Assembly (NCBI GenBank): GCA_015680685.1
Contig: MNCI01015746.1
Coordinates: forward strand, 6,516-41,901
DNA: 35,386 nt
Direction of reading: 5' to 3'
DNA from: Gnetum montanum
Taxonomy: Eukaryota; Streptophyta; Gnetopsida; Gnetales; Gnetaceae
Within the stretch, counting starts at the first letter, position 1; each line of letters opens with the position of its first letter. Below the pieces are notes generated by a model. The model did not search any database. It was not told the origin of the DNA and worked only from the letters and a program-made list of their open reading frames with translations. The translations under genes were made by a program, and so were the position numbers. Shown here in pieces: positions 11,161 to 20,829 of this stretch.

Positions 11161-11604
11161 CCCTCTAAATGACACATTGTACTAGGAGGATCTTGGAATA
11201 GTGTGTGGGCTTGATGTGCCACCATCAAAGTGTTGTCAGTATTATACAAGGAGAACTCTGACATGTTTCAAATTTGGGACACTTGGTGGATCCCCCCTAG
11301 TATCTAATACTTTGTCCTCCACACAAGTTTCTGGATCATCAACTATGAACTTGATGATTAGGTTGGAGGATCAAGGCAGTAGGATCTCTACAATGGCATT
11401 CGCCATATAAGTAAACAAGTGTAACCACATCATCACACTAAAGTTTTGTAAGAGGTAGGCCAAGAACTCTCTTACCATTAATTAGAACCACAAGAAACCC
11501 CACTTGAAAACCATGCTAGTGGGAGTGTTGGGTTTAGGCAAGTTGATACAATAGAGTATCCCCACCAACTCAACCACCACCAATATGGGCTTAAGGCCGT
11601 ACAT

Positions 11605-12371
11605 AAAACCACAATACACACTATTAACACCGTTATTAATGTTTTCAACACTTAGAAAAGAAACAAAAAAACTAGGAGTAACTTTAGTAAAGAACTAAAT
11701 ACAGCTGATTAGCCCACACCTACAACAACAACCACACATTAATTTAAATTTCATAAGAATTTTGCAAAATACCCTAGTTAATGGTGAAACTGATCATAGT
11801 AAAAACTCTAGAAATGTTAGTTCAAAACTCTGTGAAAATTCAAAATTATCATTCAAATAGCCTAAGATAATATTAAACATGATAACTCAATTACAAAAAC
11901 ATCCACATTTTCATCCCAAACTTAAAAAACAAAAACAAAAACTCAAAACACTATACAAAGCTTAACCAAGTTTAACTAAAATTCACAATTTCACACCAAA
12001 AGTAAAGAAAAAGGTAATGGGAAATCATTGATAAAAAATACCAAATTATTTTTTACATTGATAAAACCAATTCTAAACCATTCTTAAGATCCCCAAGTAT
12101 CCCCAAGAACATTGGGCATTGGTGAAAAAAATCATCCAATGTGCCAACGTTGCCTATCTTCCAAGGGGTAAAATTGTACAGCCAAAAACCTTTATTTCAC
12201 ACAACCTTATTGAAAAAATCATAACAAATCAACCATAACTCCAAATGTAGTGATTCTAGAACCATTTGAAATATTAAACGAAGACCTACAAATGTCTCAT
12301 TATAAATAGTTTTGCTACCTAGGATCAATCCTCTAATCAAATGGTGAAATTGATAAAGATATCAAAAATAG
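11605..12371. other. Non-coding DNA upstream of the antisense gene
   Basis: No protein motif. On the minus strand this would be the promoter or leader side of the spliced gene. A GCCAACGTTGCC word with ATCTTCC nearby (12150-12175) resembles a decayed GCCAATGCTACC...ATCTTCC stretch at 2871-2893. That may hint at a shared LTR-like sequence but is too short to prove it. Confidence 0.35.
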
Positions 12372-12701
12372 AATTGAGGCATGATGGTTAAAATACAAAT
12401 AGGCTAGCAGTATTCTATGTGATAAAAGAATAGTAATAAAATTAAAGTGGAAATTTTATAGAAAAATCATTAGGCCTACTATCTTATATGGTGCTAAATA
12501 TCAGGTAGTACAAAATAAGCATGAATAAAAATTTAGTATGGTAGAAATGCAAATACTTCGATGCATGTTGAATCTTACTAGAAGGGATAAAATACATTAT
12601 ATAAACATTGGTGAAAGACTTGGAATGGTTTCTATTTCAAATAAGCTACAAAAATGGTGTCTTAGATGGTTTGGATATATGCAAAGAGGATCAGATAATG
12701 A
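12372..12701 (+). pseudogene. LINE reverse-transcriptase C-terminal fragment (RTE-like)
   Basis: Non-LTR retrotransposon reverse transcriptase. Readable pieces in order are KLKWKFYRKIIRPTILYGAK, then MVEMQILRCMLNLTRRDKI, then IGERLGMVSISNKLQKW, then LRWFGYMQRGSDNE. These match the plant LINE tail 'GKFYRT..RPAMLYGAE......EMRMLRWM.G.TR.DRIRN..I...LGVA.I..K......RWFGHVQRR'. The frame is largely continuous. Homology stops at about 12701, where the LTR of gypsy element 2 begins. The LINE was therefore probably present first and was interrupted or truncated by that insertion. The 5' part of the LINE is not visible upstream. Confidence 0.82.
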
Positions 12702-12725
12702 GTCTTAATGAGTCTCATGGTTTGT

Positions 12726-12781
12726 TCATGTTGATGAGATGTTGTCAATGCAACCTTGTTGATGGCATCTCATCAACATGA
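12726..12781 (+). repeat. Perfect 16-bp inverted repeat (hairpin) in the LTR
   Basis: Arms TCATGTTGATGAGATG (12726-12741) and CATCTCATCAACATGA (12766-12781) are exact reverse complements separated by 24 bases. It lies in the U3-like part of the LTR, about 60 bases upstream of the TATA box. A perfect match this long is notable in such mutated surroundings. Confidence 0.85.
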
Positions 12782-12843
12782 TCCTGTCAACACAAAGTTT
12801 GATCCATTGACATGTACCCATTGGTGGGGTACCTTGTTTCACC

Positions 12844-12850
12844 TATAAAT
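12844..12850 (+). promoter_or_regulatory. LTR TATA box
   Basis: TATAAAT within CACCTATAAATCTGTGCC, a little downstream of the LTR hairpin. Element 3 has CTGCCTATAAATAAG at the equivalent place, and both are followed by a CTTGTAGTTTTT stretch. This supports a conserved LTR promoter. Confidence 0.55.
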
Positions 12851-13581
12851 CTGTGCCTACTTGTCATATTTATGGCATAAGTCTCATAGTTATAATGAAG
12901 TTCTTGTAGTTTTTCCTTTCAAAAGATAGAATATTTTCTAAGTGTCCATAGTAGAAGTAAAAGAGTGTATGGATCTTTATTCAAACATTATTGTACCTAA
13001 GCACTTCAATGTTTGTGACAATAAGGATGGGCTTTGTAATCAAACCTTGTAGAACTTCAACTAGATTAATTATCTCTTTTGTGCATTTCATATTTTGAGT
13101 AATTTTCTTTAATATATTTAAGTAATTAAATTATTTAATTAAGATAAATTAAATAGTAAACATAAGTATGAACACTTTGATCATACGTGAAATTCTTGGT
13201 AATCCTAGTAATTCTTAATGTTTGGTAATCCAATAGTGTTATACATGTTCATGATGTGTACAACAAGTGAGAATAGATCTTATGTCAGGGTTAGTTAAGT
13301 GTGAGCTAGTTGTTAGATTAGTTTAGCATTAAATACTTTAATCCTTATTCTTTATTCTTTAGTGACTTAGAACATAAAACATAAAAATGATAAAAATCAA
13401 ATGCCTCAGTTATACTTAACCATACCCTTATACTTCAAAAGTGTAACTGGGAAGACAATCATTTCAACATTAAGTTTACCTCCTAGGTATGAAACCTAAA
13501 GTTTTTGGAATTCGACCAGATCGTTGAGTGATCACTAGTAATTCATATGGTTGGATGTAGGGTATAATCACTACTCATCAT

Positions 13582-13598
13582 TGGTGTTATTTCTGGGA
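13582..13598 (+). other. Decayed tRNA-Asp primer-binding site of element 2
   Basis: The sequence TGGTGTTATTTCTGGGA aligns without gaps to TGGCGCCGTTGCCGGGG, the complement of the plant tRNA-Asp 3' end used by Athila-type gypsy elements. Ten of 17 positions match and six of the seven differences are transitions. It lies just after the LTR end and about 140 bases before the gag ATG. Confidence 0.6.
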
Positions 13599-13735
13599 AC
13601 TTTAGCTAGTTTCATGTGCTATCTAGGAGTTAGTGAAAAATCATTCAATATTTTTGGATCTAACCTTAAAGTCTCAATCATTCTAACACTAATAACAATT
13701 GTAAAAACATACTATTAATTTTCTTGTAATTCAAG

Positions 13736-15666
13736 ATGTCTTCTTCTTACATGGATGATTCTCTACCTAAATTTGAGCATGCACCCAATCAAAGGAATGA
13801 ATGATCAAATCAACCAATGCCCTAGCAACAAGAAGTGGTATATACTCATCCCAATGAGTATGTGCCTAATTTCACCTTTGTCTTACATAAGTATAATCAG
13901 ATGAGGTAAAGACACATGAAGGGAAACATTATATTACCACTTGATCAATTAGTTTTTCTGATGCTCCAACAACCTCTTATGAGGTTGGGCATCTAATGGC
14001 AACATGTTGAATACGTTATGTAGGATCATGACTTCAAGGATTACCATCCCACTGAAGCACAATGTAAAATCAATCAACAATAGGAGAAAAACTATGAAGC
14101 TATGAAAGAAAAATAGTTCAATAACCCCTTGTTCCTATTGGGCCACAAAGATAATGAGGATCCCTTCTCTAGGGATTCTTATTTCATTGACTCACCTCCC
14201 CTTGGTTTCGATGAAGGAAGCTTGAATCAATGTACAATTCACCATAAACAATCTTTGGCTTAGGTAAGAACAAGTCCTGTGATCATGAGGGATCCAACGA
14301 TGGAAGTCATGGTAGGAATAGGAATAGGCATCATAATGATGATCATGGACATTCACCTTTGAAGAGAGGGTGGTAGGAATCACAGTGCTAGTCCTAATTC
14401 CCCTTCACCTTCATCATCTTCTTCTTCCTCCTCTAGCTCCAACTGAAGTTACAAAGAGTGTGACCATGATGGAGGTGACTAACATGATAGAGATTATCAT
14501 GATTGTAGAGCCCACCAGAATGATTGAGATCAAGGGTGTGGACATTCAAGGGAGGCCCACCACCATGAGAGAAGGGACAGCAGAGGGCATCATAGGCATC
14601 ATGACCATCATAGAGGCCATGACTCTAATGAGCCTTTGCTTGCTACTTGAAACATGTTGAACATCGTAGAGGTAGTAAGAATTCAATCAAGGCATATGAA
14701 AGATAGCCAAATAAGGGGATTTGATATGAACAACATTCTCAAATTTGAAGGGCAATACAAGTTAAATCTTCATAACCATCTACAAGCCTTTTACGATGCT
14801 TGTGCCTTGTAGAACATAGAGAACGAATGGAAAAAACTTAAGCTATTTGCTAAGAAACTCACAAAAGAAGCTAAAAGTTGGTACCAGCCCTTGGAGCTGA
14901 AATCAATCCATAAATGGAGTACAATGCTTGAGCTATTCAATAAAAAATATCAAATGTACTCTCAACCATCCAACTTAAAAAAATAGATCCAAGGTTAAAG
15001 ATAAGAAGCACAAGAACCCTTGGATGTAGCCATGGAAAGAAATTATTTCCTTTTTATATTGATGTCCTAGCCATGATTATTCTAAAAGGGAGTAGCTTTG
15101 CCTTATCATAAATGGACTTCGATAAGAAATGAGAAGAACTCTTGGGATCTATTCCCAAGGGAGACTGTAAGAACTTAGAGCCCATCAAATCCAAAGGATC
15201 ATTGAGTAGGTTACTAAAGAAGGAGAGCTCAGAAAAAGGGGAAAGTATGGAGGAGTATAACTGAGACCCTTCCATTAGAAAAAGGAAAGTTTGGTTTATA
15301 GACAATGAGAAAGATGCACCACTTGATGAAGTACTTCAAAGAAAAACCTTGCTAATCTACAAATATATCTTTAAAATTTTGGCTAAGGTAGATAAATTGT
15401 GGAAGTCTTTGGATGAAAAGTTCCAAATGCCTTTGAAAATTGTAGAAGCATCCAAAGAGCAAAGTAGTGATTGTGACCACAGGAGAAGGAAGGAAGCTAA
15501 ATGTGCCCACTAAAGGGGTAAGGGAAAAGTTATTATTGTATAGGAGGGTGTGGACTCTAAATCAGATGATGATGATGGGTATGACATCTACTAATACGAA
15601 TATCCTAAGGGATGTTGTCCTTTTGTGTCACACTTGCAAGAATCCAAGTGTACACTCTAAATCCTA
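13736..15666 (+). pseudogene. Gag polyprotein remnant of gypsy element 2
   Basis: The start chosen is the ATG at 13736 (MSSSYMDDSLPKFEH), about 140 bases after the primer-binding site. After a loosely conserved N-terminal part (FLMLQQPLMRLG) there is a Ser-run plus His/Asp/Arg-rich tract (about 14277-14640; for example HHHERRDSRGHHRHHDHHRG). The capsid-like segment is FDMNNILKFEGQYKLNLHNH, then LQAFYDACAL, then NEWKKLKLFAKKLTKEAKSW, then MLELFNKKYQ (about 14720-14960). A worn zinc-knuckle-like CHTCKNPSVHSKS is near 15631-15666. Several frameshifts and stops break it. The same order recurs in element 3. This gag is clearly distinct from that of element 1. Confidence 0.75.
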
Positions 15667-16229
15667 GACTAGTGAGAAGGTAAGCACCAAAAAGGTTTCC
15701 TTATCCTCAAGGAAACCAAAGGTACTTCCACCAAAAATAAACCTATTATCCAAGTTGAGCTCCACCACAACCTTTTGAGCAATATCATTAGGGGTAGCAC
15801 CAGTAGTCATGGGGGATGCCACCACCAAGGCAGTGGTTCCCTTATAGATAGCCTGATGCATATGGGTACTATGTTCAGCAAGCCATGTCTCTACATGACT
15901 CTTCAAGTTATGCTTCTTTTTAGCATCACTACTACCCTCCTAAATATTATAGAGCTCATTCACCATCTCCAAGAGGGTAGTCCCCATATCCTTATCATCC
16001 TCCTCATCCTTCTATGCATATCCTTCTACCCTCAATCCAATTACCACCTACTCCATTAATGTAGGGTGAGATTCCAACCTAACTATAGCAATGCAACACC
16101 ACTAGGGTCATTAATTTATAGCTAGCTTCTTAGATGAGTGGCTCAGGACATAGACCTAGAAAAGACCATTCTTTTGAATCAACAACCCTACAAAGCCCTC
16201 ATAGACTCATGTAGCTAATCACCTAGCTT
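15667..16229 (+). other. Gag-protease linker of element 2, poorly conserved
   Basis: This stretch lies between the zinc-knuckle remnant and the protease. Short proline/serine-rich pieces are readable, but no domain is recognised. Confidence 0.4.
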
Positions 16230-16670
16230 TTTCCTTACCCTCTGCATCCAATCCATTTGAGTCCCCTTCAAACCAAACACTTTCCAAAGAGAATATCATC
16301 ATGCTAACCCATGTGGTAACTAATTGGATAAAGTTTGGCCACCTTCCTAAGAAACGATTTGATCTTGGGAGTTCCTTAATCTATCTCCAAATCACTGGGA
16401 ATAAGCCTTGCAAAGCTCTTCTAGATTTAGGTTCTAGTGTTAATTTGATTTCTCATGAGATGTACAAAGCCTAGAACCTACCTCCACTCAAGAAGAGTAA
16501 CATCCATCTTGAGTTGGTAGAATAATCTATCATTGTTTCCTTGGGACTAATGAAGGACATTGTGACTACCATCTTTGTATGGTCCTATCTTGTTGACTTC
16601 CTAGTGATCTGTGTTGAAAATGATGAGGGAAACTTTCCAATTATCATGGAAGGGCTTGATAAGTACCATT
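16230..16670 (+). pseudogene. Aspartic protease remnant of gypsy element 2
   Basis: The readable segment is IYLQITGNKPCKALLDLGSS, continuing VNLISHEMYKA (about 16378-16470). The catalytic triplet position reads D-L-G, a form also seen in Athila/Tat relatives (DLGAS). Downstream are SNIHLELVE, SIIVSLGLMKDIV and DFLVICVENDEGN. A stop in place of leucine or tryptophan follows MYKA. Reverse transcriptase follows on the same strand, as expected for Ty3/gypsy. Confidence 0.75.
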
Positions 16671-16859
16671 GATGCATAGTTGGAAATAAGAGATCTTTCC
16701 TTGGATATTTTCAAAGAAAATGCATTTGAAAAGATCAAGAAAAAGAGAGTTTCATGCATCGCATATAGTGATACAAGGTGCAACTATGTGTAGAAACTAT
16801 AGGTCATAAAAAGCACATCAATCACACCATGTAGATAGTGTGTAGATGAATCTAAAATT

Positions 16860-17960
16860 CAAATGTGCTTGTATGCAACAGTTATAAAAACAAAAGGGCA
16901 CCCCATGGTTGACAACTAATTCTTAAAGCAACACACTTTACATAGAATTAGCTAAGAGCTTAACATGTGCTTATGTTGAAGGCATGGATGAACTAGAGCA
17001 AGTTCATTGTCAACTCTTTAATGATGAACATCATGATACTTATTGGGGAGAGTTAGAGACCCATAAAAATTTTAAGCAAAAGCCCTTAGAGTTGAAAAAT
17101 TTACATGCTAACATGGAATATGCATTTCTAAAAAATGGCAAGCCAGTGATAATCAATGCCAACCTTGCTCCTGAATAGAGAGAGATTTTGTTAAAGTTGA
17201 TTAACAAATGGCCAATAGCATTTGCTTGGTCATATCCTTAACTCCCTGGGATTGATCATTAGATATGCTAGCATCACATCTATACTGATCCTTCCATAAA
17301 ACCAGAAAGGTAGCCATAATAATGGTTGAATCCCAAGTTAAAGTAGATTCTTAAGGAGGAGATTAAATAACTCCTCAAGATAGGGTTCATCTATCCAATT
17401 GTGGATAGCGAGTGGATTAGCCCACTTGTGATAGTGCCAAAGAAGGGTGGCAAGTGGAGGGTTTGTATTACTTTAGGCTATTGAACATGGTGACCTAGAA
17501 AGATCATTTTCCATTACCATTTGCGAACTAGGTGTTGAACACTATTTTTGGAAATTGCTATTATAGCTTTCTAGATGGTCATAGTGGCTATAACTAGATT
17601 TAGATTATACTAGAGGATCAGGCCAAAACTACATTCACAAGTCCTTGGGGAACTTTTGCATATAGAAAGATGCCTTTTGATCTATGCAAAGCCATACAAC
17701 CTTCCAATTCCTTGTCCTTAGTATTTTTCAATAGTAAATTGGTAGTAGTATGAAAGTCTTCATGGATGACTTCTCCACCTATGGCACTACATTTGAGTAA
17801 GCCCAGGACCACCTTAAGAAAGTTCTCAAAAGGTGTGTGAAGGCCAATCTTCAGCTCAATTGGGAAAAGAGCCATCTGATGGTCTAGGAGGGCATTGTGC
17901 TAGGGCATAAAATTTCTCAAGTAGGGATTAAGATGGACCCTTAAAAGATTAGGATCATCT
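16860..17960 (+). pseudogene. Ty3/gypsy reverse transcriptase remnant, element 2
   Basis: Copies element RNA into DNA. A pre-RT part reads MEYAFLKNGKPVIINANLAP (ending about 17175), then LINKWPIAFAWSYP. The finger/palm segments follow: IGFIYPIVDSEWISPLVIVP, then KKGGKWRVC (about 17380-17465), then traces of 'FPLPF.DQ.L' and 'GYNQI', then TFTSPWGTFAYRKMPFDLC in a shifted frame (about 17630-17680). The catalytic box is FMDDFSTYG (about 17758-17785), so the paired aspartates are retained. The thumb reads GIVLGHKISQVGIKMDP (about 17892-17940). Multiple frameshifts and stops make it inactive. Confidence 0.88.
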
Positions 17961-17999
17961 AGGAATAACCCACCAACCAGAAACTGTTAAAGATGTCTA

Positions 18000-18475
18000 A
18001 TCATTTCTTATACACACTTGCTACTACTGGAAATTCATAGAGAATTTCTCTAAGATCACTAAACTATTGGTGGAGTTGCAAAAGAAAGATGCTCCATTTG
18101 TATGGACTATGTAATGTGAAAAGACATTCCAAAATCTCCAGCATAAACTTGTAGAAACTCTAATTCTACAAGCACTAGATTGGTTTCAATTGTTTCACAT
18201 CATGACAAATGCATCTAACTATGTCTTGGAAGCCATGCTTATGTAGTTGGATGATCACAAACATCCTTATTACATTCACTATGTGAGTAGAAGCATTATG
18301 AATGCACAATTGAACTACACCACAATGGAGAAAGAGCTAATGATGATGATGTATGACTTGGAGAAGTTCAGGCACTATGTGCTTGGGTACAAGGTGTCTG
18401 TACACATAGACCATAATTCTATTTACTTGTTGATGAATAAACTAATGATGAGCCCTCATGTCATACAATGACTTG
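18000..18475 (+). pseudogene. RNase H domain remnant, element 2
   Basis: Degrades template RNA during reverse transcription. Visible are FQNLQHKLVETLILQALDW, then IMTNASNYVLEAML, where the first catalytic aspartate of 'TDAS' has become N. Then follow YYIHYVSRSIMNAQLNYTTM, then EKELMMMMYDLEKFRHYVLG (catalytic glutamate region kept), then VHIDHNSIYLLMNK (aspartate kept). It follows the reverse transcriptase directly in the usual gypsy order. Confidence 0.85.
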
Positions 18476-18639
18476 TGATCTTACAACAACAAAGAGGAGG
18501 AAAGCCCACTTTTTGATCAATTCCCTAATGAACTTGTCTTTGTTGGTGCTATAAATGAACAAGTATCCAATGAACCTACATGGTATGATGGCATCCTCAC
18601 ATATCTTCTCACTCTGGAGATGCCACAAGAGTTAGATCA

Positions 18640-19760
18640 CTAGAAGAAAAAATAGTTTCTTCATCAAGCCAAACAGTTCTTGAGGATCAATGGACACCTT
18701 TACAAGGTGTGTGCCAACGGCCTGGTTCATTAATGTGTTCCTAATACTAATCCACTATGCATTTTGCAAGACACTAATGAGGGTCATTGTAGGGATTACT
18801 ATCTTTGGAGATGCATAATCATTAAGATCATAATGACAAGGTATTATTCACCAAAATCTTTAGGGATGCCCACCATTTCATCTACTCTTCTAACTACTAT
18901 CAATGTAATGGTGGGATGATCACTCAAATTGAGAATCCTTAGTAGTGAATTTGACCACTAGAAGCCTTAAACATCTAGGGCATAGAATTCATGGGTCCCA
19001 TCACATCAATGTCAAATGGAAAGGCATACATTTTAGTCACTCTAGACTATCACATGAAATGGATAGAAGTAGCTTCCTTCACCGACTGTACATCTTCCAT
19101 CGTTTCTTAGTTGGTATAATAGAATGTTGTAAATAGGTTTGGAGTACCGGATGCACTAATTTGTAATAATGATACTCACTTTTCAAGCACTACCTTTCAA
19201 TAGCTTATGAAACACTTGAAGGTTGCACATAAATTAACAAGATTGTACCAACCCCAAGCCAATGGTCAAGTAGAGGTTACTAATAGGGAGATCTCAAAAA
19301 TCCTAACAAGAACAATTAGCAAATATAGGAGAGACTAGAGCATCAAACTTAACAATGTCCTTTGGGAAAACCACTCAACATGAAGCTCCCTATAAGGCTA
19401 CTTTCCTTATGAGTTGGTGTGTGCAGAATTTCCAACACTTCTAATTCAATCCAAACTTTATACACTTTCAACAACCTGTGACCTTGATCTTGACCTAAGC
19501 CAATCACATAAAGAAATATTTATTAGCCTTAACATGCTAGATGAGAATATATTGGTAGCCCTATCTTTAAATGAGGTGCACAAAGCATTCAACAAAAAAT
19601 GCCATGACCTAGGAAAGCAAAATTTCAACTTGGAGACAAGGTCCTCTACTAGAACCCCACACATGTTCCTCAAATGACTAAGTTCAAAACATTGTGGGAA
19701 GGGCCTTATACCACTTATGAAACCTTTCTTTTTTGGGGTCATTTTGATCTAGAAACCTAA
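18640..19760 (+). pseudogene. Integrase remnant, element 2
   Basis: Inserts the DNA copy into the genome. A worn HHCC zinc-binding region (about 18680-18930) includes EGHCRDYYLWRC. The catalytic core begins near 18970 with GIEFMGPITSM, where the first D of the D,D-35-E triad is E. It continues YILVTLDYHMKWIEVASF, FGVPDALICNNDTHFSS (second D) and YQPQANGQVEVTN, which holds the triad's E. The C-terminal part reads YFPYELVCAEFPTL and, in another frame, LWEGPYTTYE-like pieces near 19690. No chromodomain is visible, which is consistent with the Athila/Tat side of Ty3/gypsy rather than chromoviruses. Confidence 0.87.
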
Positions 19761-20829
19761 GAGCCCAAACAAAAATCCATTGATTAACATGTAATAACTT
19801 AAACCTTTCCATGAGCCCAAGCAAGCTAGTGCAAACAACACCTCATTAGAAGGATAGCCTTACTCAATATTTTGGATCTCCTCCTTTCAACTTAGTCATT
19901 TGGGAGATGAACATCCATTCTAATGATATAAGTGGATCTTCACTTTTTATAATTTTTTTCTTTATACTTTTTTGTTTTAAAATTTGTTGATTTTTAGCAT
20001 TTTTTATTTTATAACATCACTAGTATGTTTTATCTTTCTTGAATATTTTAGAACTTATTTCATATTTTAATTTATTTTGATGTGTTTTTCTTATTATGTT
20101 CTAATAAATTACTTTATTCCCAATAGGACATAGTGATGTTGTAGCTATTTGCTAATGGCAATTTGTACTTAATGCTTTTGATTGCTAATGTCTAGTTTCT
20201 ATTTTTAAATATTAATATTAATAACTAAGACAAATTTTCTTTTCATTGAATAAGCAGTGAGTCCATGTCATCCATCCACCAACAATAATCTATGGTGTTC
20301 TTGGTTTTGGAATTATGAGGTCCCTTCCATTAATGAAACTTTAATAAACTTGTGGCCTTGATAGTTTTGAAATTTGGGAAAGATCAAGGGATTGATAAGG
20401 GTATGACTTCAAGGGAACTCGATGTTCTTTGTAGTTTCCTACTCACTTAAGTGCATGAGTGTTTTCATGGATTACTTACCATTCCATGTAGACCAATAAT
20501 AGGAAGTTAATAAGTCTTTGCATAGTGTGGTTCTTATTCAAAAATCCATAAAAACATAAAACTTAAAACTTAAAAAAATGATGGGAATTCAAAGCACACC
20601 CCTTAGACAAAATAATAGCCTATAAGCACTAGTTATGGTACTAGAGAGACATGTTATCCATGCATGAAGGTCCTCTCTACCTAAGGCCCTTTCTCACTTT
20701 TTGCTTCTCTTTTCTTCTCAATAAGGAATGGTGGTTGACTTGTGGGAGCATTCTTGTATCTCAAGGGGGTGGTCTAATCTTTGAGTATCAATGCAAAATC
20801 ACTAAAAGTGGTTGGTTTTGATTTGGACT
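19761..20829. other. Downstream region of element 2, no gene recognised
   Basis: In Athila-like elements an envelope-like ORF often follows integrase; I see no convincing one here. The sequence is AT-rich. No polypurine tract or copy of the 12709-13580 LTR was found by eye. Confidence 0.35.

Larger units (their letters stand above)
7887..11604 (-). pseudogene. Decayed seven-exon gene antisense to the gypsy elements, function unknown
   Basis: I do not recognise the protein. Reading down the minus strand, coding-like blocks are 11604-11161, 11079-10793, 10613-9558, 9441-9256, 9163-9025, 8890-8091 and 7958-7887. Each gap starts GT (the last GC) and ends AG, with a T-rich 3' end. Removing introns 2 and 3 keeps the frame (...KKKKKKG|ASTSFNI; QTYQVVT|NKQQEL), and so does intron 5. 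A frame slip is needed within exon 1 and across intron 4. A possible start is ATG at 11604 (MYGLKPILVVVEL). Exon 2 ends in a lysine run. Exon 6 is rich in K, E and Q and looks coiled-coil (SKSLWEQVMILKGETKR region). Exon 7 encodes APSDTGGTNGEGKNDSQPS and ends at TAA. I count roughly 28 in-frame stops, about half TAG. It sits between two plus-strand gypsy elements. It could be an antisense additional ORF of a Tat-like element, another transposon gene, or a captured host gene. Confidence 0.6.
12709..13580 (+). repeat. 5' LTR of gypsy element 2
   Basis: The left edge is set by the end of the LINE homology. An 8-base direct repeat ATGAGTCT (12698-12705 and 12708-12715) leaves the first base ambiguous between 12699 and 12709. 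The right edge is ...CTACTCATCA, one base before the primer-binding site. The LTR contains a 16-bp inverted repeat and a TATA box. Its right part (CATATGGTTGGATGT, GGTAATCCTAGTAA) recurs in the LTR of element 3. I found no matching 3' LTR in the window. Confidence 0.6.
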
